Positions 59,501 to 64,000 of a stretch of DNA of 64,000 nucleotides are shown here, one piece after another. The translations under genes were made by a program, and so were the position numbers. The stretch is from Diadema setosum (lineage: Eukaryota > Echinodermata > Echinoidea > Diadematoida > Diadematidae). The notes under the pieces were generated by a model. That model made no database searches, had not been told where the DNA came from, and saw nothing but the letters and a program-made list of their open reading frames with translations. The DNA is taken from the NCBI RefSeq assembly GCF_964275005.1, contig NC_092685.1:30030682-30094681 (forward strand), given 5' to 3'. The number at the start of each line of letters is the position of its first letter. The stretch's first letter is position 1.

Positions 59501-60355
59501 TGTTGTTGTTGTTTTTGCCTCAAATGAGGAGAAGGCATGCGCTCACAAACATTTGGCGAGATATTGTGGGAAATAAACTATGAACCTTACATATCTAAAT
59601 GAGTAATGGTGTCTAGAAAGCCACTTTTGGCATGATACCCATGAATCGAATTAATCTTGGTAAAAAGCCTAACTCCACAATCATCCACACTCTGAGAATT
59701 ACATTCCTCATCCCTCCACTTTTACAGGGTGAAGCGGGCGTGAAGTTAATGATTGAACTGTTGAAAGGAGAGTTTGATCTGGCTATGTCCCTGGCAGGTA
59801 AGAAATCATGATTGTACCACTTAGCAATCTTTATTGTATTGAGAGTAGAATGTCTCATGGTATTACACAGTGCACCAATTATCATAAAAATCTAATTTTC
59901 TCATCACTCGTATGTCTGTGAACAGGAGATCTATCAAACATGTTGAATATTCTTGATCAAATTCGTCATTTCAATGATTAAGTTTCATACCGGTACTTAC
60001 TAATCAAACTTTTTCTCTCTGCAGCATTTGAGGTACATTTTTCAAGATTGCTAGATTTATGGAGATGGAACTTACCTGTTTGCATGTATTGCTACTTTGT
60101 AAATGTTCATTAGAAATTCAAAATGGATCTCATCTGCATATCTTATCATTGTAAGCTAATGCCAGTACATAAGTGATTCTTTGTTACTCATGCATTTCAA
60201 AGCACAAATTGTTTTATTTATCTTTTTTGAATTGTTATAAAAACAACATTACTTGAAGTAATCTATTTTGTTTGTATTCTGCAGGTTGCCCGTGTATTTC
60301 GAACTTGGATAAAAACATGATTCGGAGACAACCACCTCATTATTCAAAACTTTGA
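47446..60355 (+). CDS. HAO1: HAO1-type 2-hydroxyacid (glycolate) oxidase
   Basis: FMN-dependent peroxisomal enzyme oxidising glycolate to glyoxylate with release of hydrogen peroxide. Exons: 47446-47579, 48189-48340, 54897-55152, 56149-56396, 57075-57166, 57496-57657, 59728-59797, 60285-60355. They join to 1185 nt (394 residues) without stops. Family residues present: Y26 in [38 protein letters not shown] (Y131), VTVDTP (D159), K259 in VLKGVL, catalytic H283 and R286 in [11 protein letters not shown]315 and R319 in DGGVRTG, and R339 in GRP. The C-terminus SKL is a PTS1 peroxisomal signal. SSWATSS and AMQRMAH favour HAO1 over HAO2. It is 24 residues longer than human HAO1, mostly in the variable loop encoded by exon 4. 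The exon 4 acceptor is the least certain junction. Confidence 0.95.
48189..48340 (+). CDS. HAO1: HAO1 exon 2 (residues 45-96)
   Basis: [20 protein letters not shown], then [19 protein letters not shown], part of the FMN site. Confidence 0.95.
49477..50046 (+). pseudogene. Decayed transposon ORF: charged region plus PHD-like zinc finger
   Basis: A Lys/Glu-rich stretch (about 49477-49776) is followed by [17 protein letters not shown] (about 49935-49985) and, after a frame change, [15 protein letters not shown] and a stop near 50038. The CxxC, HxxC and final CxxC ligands of a PHD finger are visible. The first ligand pair is degraded, and at least two frameshifts interrupt the reading. The purine-rich part may be low complexity rather than ancestral coding. 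Confidence 0.5.
50855..51000. repeat. Two poly-C tracts with CTCCTCCTCC
   Basis: About 10 and about 20 C residues at 50860 and 50971, separated by about 100 bp. Low complexity, inside the 5.4-kb element. Confidence 0.9.
51790..53410. mobile_element. Nested pogo/Tc1-like non-autonomous element
   Basis: Left TGTTCTAACGAGATCGG and right CGATCTCGTTATAACGGG are inverted ends, with inner TATAACGAGAATCCGG repeats near both. Probable TA target. The interior of about 1.6 kb has no recognised transposase. It lies inside the 48591-53970 element. Confidence 0.65.
54246..54656. repeat. MITE-like repeat with GATAAACGC words (HAO1 intron 2)
   Basis: GTACGTTTATCAAC at the left and GATGATAAACGCAGCC at the right are inverted. 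GATAAACGC recurs four times, with several AAACAGGTTTCC-type palindromes. Confidence 0.6.
54897..55152 (+). CDS. HAO1: HAO1 exon 3 (residues 96-181)
   Basis: [31 protein letters not shown] and [20 protein letters not shown]. Donor GTGAGA. Confidence 0.96.
55165..55223. repeat. 29-bp tandem duplication
   Basis: AGATCACTACATGATCAATG followed by TCTTTATTC occurs twice head to tail, just after HAO1 exon 3. Confidence 0.95.
56149..56396 (+). CDS. HAO1: HAO1 exon 4 (residues 181-264)
   Basis: [20 protein letters not shown] through [11 protein letters not shown] is clear. The start is uncertain: 56149 gives YRYKEPS, aligning with LRMKNFE, but the upstream pyrimidine tract is poor. An AG 12 nt earlier is also in phase. 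Confidence 0.82.
57075..57166 (+). CDS. HAO1: HAO1 exon 5 (residues 264-294), catalytic His
   Basis: [20 protein letters not shown], then [12 protein letters not shown]283 is the active-site base and R286 binds substrate carboxylate in this family. Confidence 0.96.
57496..57657 (+). CDS. HAO1: HAO1 exon 6 (residues 295-348)
   Basis: [20 protein letters not shown], then [18 protein letters not shown], the FMN phosphate-binding segment. Confidence 0.96.
57709..58816. mobile_element. Hairpin-headed element 1 with 158-bp tandem core (HAO1 intron 6)
   Basis: Ends TGTCCCCGCCG and CGGCGGGGACA are inverted. The head folds (CCCCGC...GCAGGGG), then (CCGT)n at 57769-57835. Six tandem units of about 149-159 bp follow (starts about 57858, 58007, 58164, 58321, 58479, 58638), each with TGACCTTTGACCTT-type words. 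Confidence 0.85.
58999..59275. repeat. 60-bp direct repeats flanking about 150 bp
   Basis: CCTGTGATGTATGATGTATT...CTTCATATG at 58999-59060 recurs at 59214-59275 with few changes. The enclosed segment is CG-richer and starts and ends with GCCCTGC/GCAGCCCTGCC words. Confidence 0.75.
59728..59797 (+). CDS. HAO1: HAO1 exon 7 (residues 349-372)
   Basis: [20 protein letters not shown], matching the C-terminal helix of the family. Donor GTAAGA. Confidence 0.93.
60285..60355 (+). CDS. HAO1: HAO1 exon 8 (residues 372-394), PTS1
   Basis: [20 protein letters not shown], then SKL and TGA. The human protein ends SKI. Confidence 0.94.
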
Positions 60356-61607
60356 ACATTTTGCATCTGACAAACATCACAGCAATCATCATTGACTTTC
60401 AAACATTCTTTCATAAATTGTCAACAAGAGTGCATGTTTGTTTGGATATGTTTCCTTCTCGAGTATCCAGGCTTCCTAAGATTATCTTGCAGTCAAATTC
60501 ATCTCCATCATAATTGTCAAATACAGTGTATGTATTTGCACTGTTAGATGAAATAGTGTCAAAAATGCTTAATTTTTTTTTTTCTAATTGGTACATTGAA
60601 TAACAATACACTATACGACAAAACTGCCAGGGAAATAGTATTCTATATTGGAATTTATGTATTTAGTAATACCAGTAATTTAATTAAGTTTAAAAAAAAA
60701 CCTCTCTTAATTAAACGTGACAACTTGAATATTCCTTGGTTGGATATTCAGTGTACGTTCAGAATAAATTCCTCTCACATGTGCAGAAGAACTTAGCATA
60801 AATTGTAATTTTCTTAGATTTCTGTGCTGAATGGACTATGGATGATGACCCGATGTTCATCATTTCATTGAGCCAAATGAATTTGTTTCAAAATCAAATT
60901 ATCTTTTTTGTGCTTGTGTCAAATAGTTTTGGCAGTTGTTTTTTATTCAAGAGGGTTCCATAACATTCAAACCAGAAATGTGTGCAGTATCATAGCCAAG
61001 AGATGTCTGTGCAAGGCATATGTACTACATTCAAGGCAGAAAGAAAACAGTTCAAAGGTCTCTTCAAGTTAATGTGTTTTGAATATATATATATTTTTTT
61101 TTTTTTTTGGGGGGGGGGGGCACAAATTTATGGTGTGATATGTGGGATGCTGAAATTATTTTTCAGCCAAATGAAAATTGGAAAAGGTACCTGTACTTCA
61201 TCATGACCAGAATTTTTGTTGTTCTTGTGTACTTTGTATTCTCCTATCAATATTGTGAGCGATTCTTCTTTTTCTTTAACAGTAAATCTGTAAAAATTAA
61301 TCAGATGAGAATGCTGATGACAATGTCCTAACCGTATTATGTGCTTGTATGGGCCAGTGCACACCCATACATTACCCCCATGTTATTCCCTTGCTGCAAT
61401 ACCAGTACATGTATTGATATATCTGTGTGTGCTTGTAATGGATCACAATTCATCATTATACGTTCGACATTTGACTACTTCTCTAAAATGATTTTTTATT
61501 GTTTGCTGTCATTTCCAGAAGGAAATTCCTCTCACTTACGTGAGCATTATTGTTATGCATGGGTGGTCATCCAAGTACATTGTATCATGGTCTTTTCACC
61601 CATTTTT
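60356..61607 (+). other. HAO1 3' flank
   Basis: Probable 3' UTR then intergenic sequence. Includes a T-run/G-run junction at about 61095-61119. No other gene seen. Confidence 0.5.
60763..60768 (+). promoter_or_regulatory. Candidate poly(A) signal for HAO1
   Basis: AATAAA about 410 nt after the HAO1 stop codon. Confidence 0.4.
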
Positions 61608-62612
61608 ATGCCTTCGCCAACGAAGTGGCCGGAGGCATTATGTTTTCGGATCGTCCGTCCGTCCGTCCGTCTGTCTGTACGTCTGTACGTACGTCCGTCC
61701 GTACGTCCGTCCGTACGTACGTCCGTCCCGTTTTGTTTTTGTCGATATCTCAAGAAGCGTGTGGTGGTTTTACATCAAACTTGGTATGAGGGTATATCCT
61801 GGGGGGATAATACTTTGTTTGGATTTTAGGGTCACGGGGTCAAAGGTCAAAGGTCACAGGTTATTTTGTGAAAAAAAAGGTTGAAAATTCATGTTTTTCT
61901 CCATATCTCGCAAATGGTTCAAGGTATCTTCATGGAAATTAGTATATATGCTTGTTCCAATGGGCAGTGATTATCTAGGGAAGTTGGGGGTCATGGTTCA
62001 AAGGTCAGGGGGTCAAAGGTCAAGGTCAACTCCTCAAAATATCACTACTTTCCTTATATTTATGCAATGCCTGAATGTTTTTGGGTTTTTTTTTAACTTG
62101 ATGTATGCATGTATTACCCAATATATATTCTGTGGGAAGTTTCTTGCCAAAAGGTCAAAGGTCAAGTGAAAGTGCTGAATTGACTTTTTCCTCCATATCT
62201 CAAAAGTAACTCAAGGTATCATCATGAAACTTACATATTTATGCATGTTCAACCTAACAGTGATTCTCTTTGGAACTGTGAGGTCAAAGGTCAAAGGCCA
62301 GGTTTAGATAATGCTATTTTCCCATTTGATACTGAAATTATACTTTTTCTCAATACCTTGAAAATTACTCAATGCATAAACTTATAAAAGGGTCAAAAAT
62401 CAAGTAAAAATCATCAGTTCCCCAAATACCTGCACTCTGACATTTTAATCATTCATCCAATTGAACGTAGTTCTAGGAAAGTGAACATTCAGCACATTTG
62501 TGGCAAACCTGTCATTTTAATATTTTGCCAATTGTGTGAAACTGTCATCAAACATTGTCAAGACATTGTACTATAGACCTATTAGGAGAACCATGCATTA
62601 TGGCGGAGGCAT
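61608..62612. mobile_element. Hairpin-headed element 2
   Basis: Ends ATGCCTTCGCCA and TGGCGGAGGCAT are inverted. The head folds (GCCTTCGCC...GGCCGGAGGC), followed by (CCGT)n/(CTGT)n at 61648-61732, then diverged units with AAGGTCAAAGGTCA (61841, 62153, 62283). No intact ORF beyond the repeat. Confidence 0.8.
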
Positions 62613-63040
62613 ATCAGTCGCCGTAGCGATATATCTGGGTTTTTTTTTGTGACTGAAATTATTTACAACTCACCCCCCCCCCTTGCAATCACATGCAGTT
62701 TGAAGACTGTTCAGACAGAGTAAGAGTTTCTTATGTTTTAACTGGCCACAGCAAATGTAATTTGAGAAGATAATGCATAAAATGTGTGGAAGTAATTTCA
62801 CAGGAGATTTGTTGAGTGCCACAGCACACGATTGGCCAGTTTGTGTGTTTGTGTTTATGTTTGTGTTTGTGTCACTAAGTGATCAATGGCTGTGAGTGAT
62901 TCTGATGGTATTATTGAACTTGAAACACTTTGCTATGACAAATATGACAAATATTGATAGCAGAAGTGTTTCCTGTTCAGAGGTGTATACAAGTAATTTC
63001 AATGAGACCTCATATTTTGTGTGTGTACTGGTACACTTTT

Positions 63041-64000
63041 TGTCTCGCCCACCGGAGGTGAAGGCGAGACTAAGGGATCCAAATGGCGTCCGTCCGTCGT
63101 CCGTCCGTCGTCCGTCCGTCGTCCGTCCGTCGTCCGTCCGTCGTCCGTCCGTCGTCCGTCCGTCCGTCGTCCGTCCGTCGTCCGTCGTCCGTCACAAATG
63201 TTAAAGTTTACCTGCAAGACTCTCTTATGATGCATAACTTGGCAACTGTTGCAGCAATGGCAGCCACACTTAGGTGATAGAAGCTCTAGGGGTATCTTCA
63301 TGTTATGGTGTTGTCAGAGGTCATGTGATGATGTCAAAGGTCATTTTGAGGTCATATATTAAAGGGTATGTGCAAGACTCTCTTTTCTATGTTAAAGTTT
63401 ACCTGCAAGACTCTCTTTTGACAAATAACTTCACTTAAGTTGCTTGGATTACAACCTAACTTGGGTCATAGATGCACTAGGGGTACCTTCATGTAATGGT
63501 GCCATTGGAGGTCACAGGATAAGGTCAAAGGTCATTTGAGGTCAAACGTTAAAGTTTACTTGCAAGACTCTCTTATCACATGTAACTCGACACATGTTGC
63601 TACAATGGCCATCAAACTTGGGTGATGGATGCACTGGGGGTACCTTCATGTTATGGTGCCGTAAGAGGTCACATGATAAGGTCAAAGGTCATTTGAGGTC
63701 ATACGTTAAAGTTTACTTGCAAGACTCTCTTATCACACGTAACTCAGCACATGTTGCTACAATGGCAATCAAACTTGGGTGATGGTGAGAGATGATGTCT
63801 CATGGGAAGTTGAAGGTAACCACAAGGTCAAAGGTTGCAGACAGGGGTCAACAAACTTTTAGGGCCCAATGTTAAGTTTTTATGGCGCATTTCGTTTATG
63901 GCTCATAACTTTTGATCCCTTAGTCTGTTTGTGACCAAACTTGGATGAAAGATGTCCCTTGGGGAGGTGAAGGTCGTCACAAGGTCAAAGGTCACAGACA
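63041..64000. mobile_element. Hairpin-headed element 3, cut by the window edge
   Basis: The head TGTCTCGCC...GGCGAGAC folds, followed by (CCGT)n/(CGT)n at 63087-63193. Tandem units begin GTTAAAGTTTAC at about 63200, 63391, 63548 and 63705 (two consecutive 157-bp spacings), with AAGGTCAAAGGTCA words. The right terminus is outside the window. Confidence 0.8.

Noticed and set aside
63041..64000. CRISPR-like regular spacing of direct repeats (157-bp period)
   Set aside because: The repeated unit is continuous tandem DNA with no unique spacers, and the context is an animal genome.

Overview
The window looks like one stretch of an invertebrate animal nuclear genome. It has three intron-rich genes with GT-AG junctions, many short transposon remnants and foldback elements, and many long poly(G)/poly(C) tracts. 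The proteins are metazoan, and the repeat style fits a marine invertebrate deuterostome, most likely an echinoderm. That assignment is inference. The strongest hint is a pair of inverted 15-bp minisatellite arrays resembling the sea-urchin TU foldback transposons.

Layout. (1) 1422-11683, minus strand: BROX, a Bro1-domain protein. Ten coding exons were read in phase; the last exon was not found and probably lies beyond the left edge. (2) 11684-18520: intergenic and repeat-rich, with the two 15-bp arrays, a GGGGAGACC element between them, a foldback MITE inserted into a degenerate tandem repeat, and a MITE just upstream of the next gene. (3) 18521-42390, plus strand: a BUB1/BUBR1-type checkpoint gene. 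Twenty-two coding exons join in phase to 4953 nt (1650 residues plus stop). (4) 42391-47445: probable long 3' UTR, then intergenic sequence with two transposon remnants. (5) 47446-60355, plus strand: HAO1-type 2-hydroxyacid (glycolate) oxidase. Eight exons join in phase to 1185 nt (394 residues plus stop) ending in the peroxisomal signal SKL. (6) 60356-64000: 3' UTR and two elements with a hairpin head, a (CCGT)n tract and repeated GGTCA half-sites.

The main biological result is the checkpoint gene. It carries in one reading frame features that vertebrates split between BUBR1 and BUB1. BUBR1-like features are the N-terminal KEN box, TPR, ABBA-KEN-ABBA cassette and LxxIxE (KARD) motif. BUB1-like features are the SPT/CD1 Mad1-binding motif, a KEN box next to an ABBA motif, and a kinase with intact Lys, HGD and DMG residues. 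This is what an unduplicated MadBub gene should look like, and it has five ABBA-type motifs.

The second theme is mobile DNA inside introns. A 2.56-kb foldback element splits the kinase domain. A 5.4-kb element with perfect terminal inverted repeats fills HAO1 intron 2, carries a decayed PHD-finger ORF and hosts a nested pogo-like element. Three elements in and beyond the end of HAO1 share an architecture rich in DR1-like GGTCA repeats. The three genes have no obvious joint pathway: ESCRT-type membrane work, the mitotic checkpoint, and peroxisomal glycolate oxidation.
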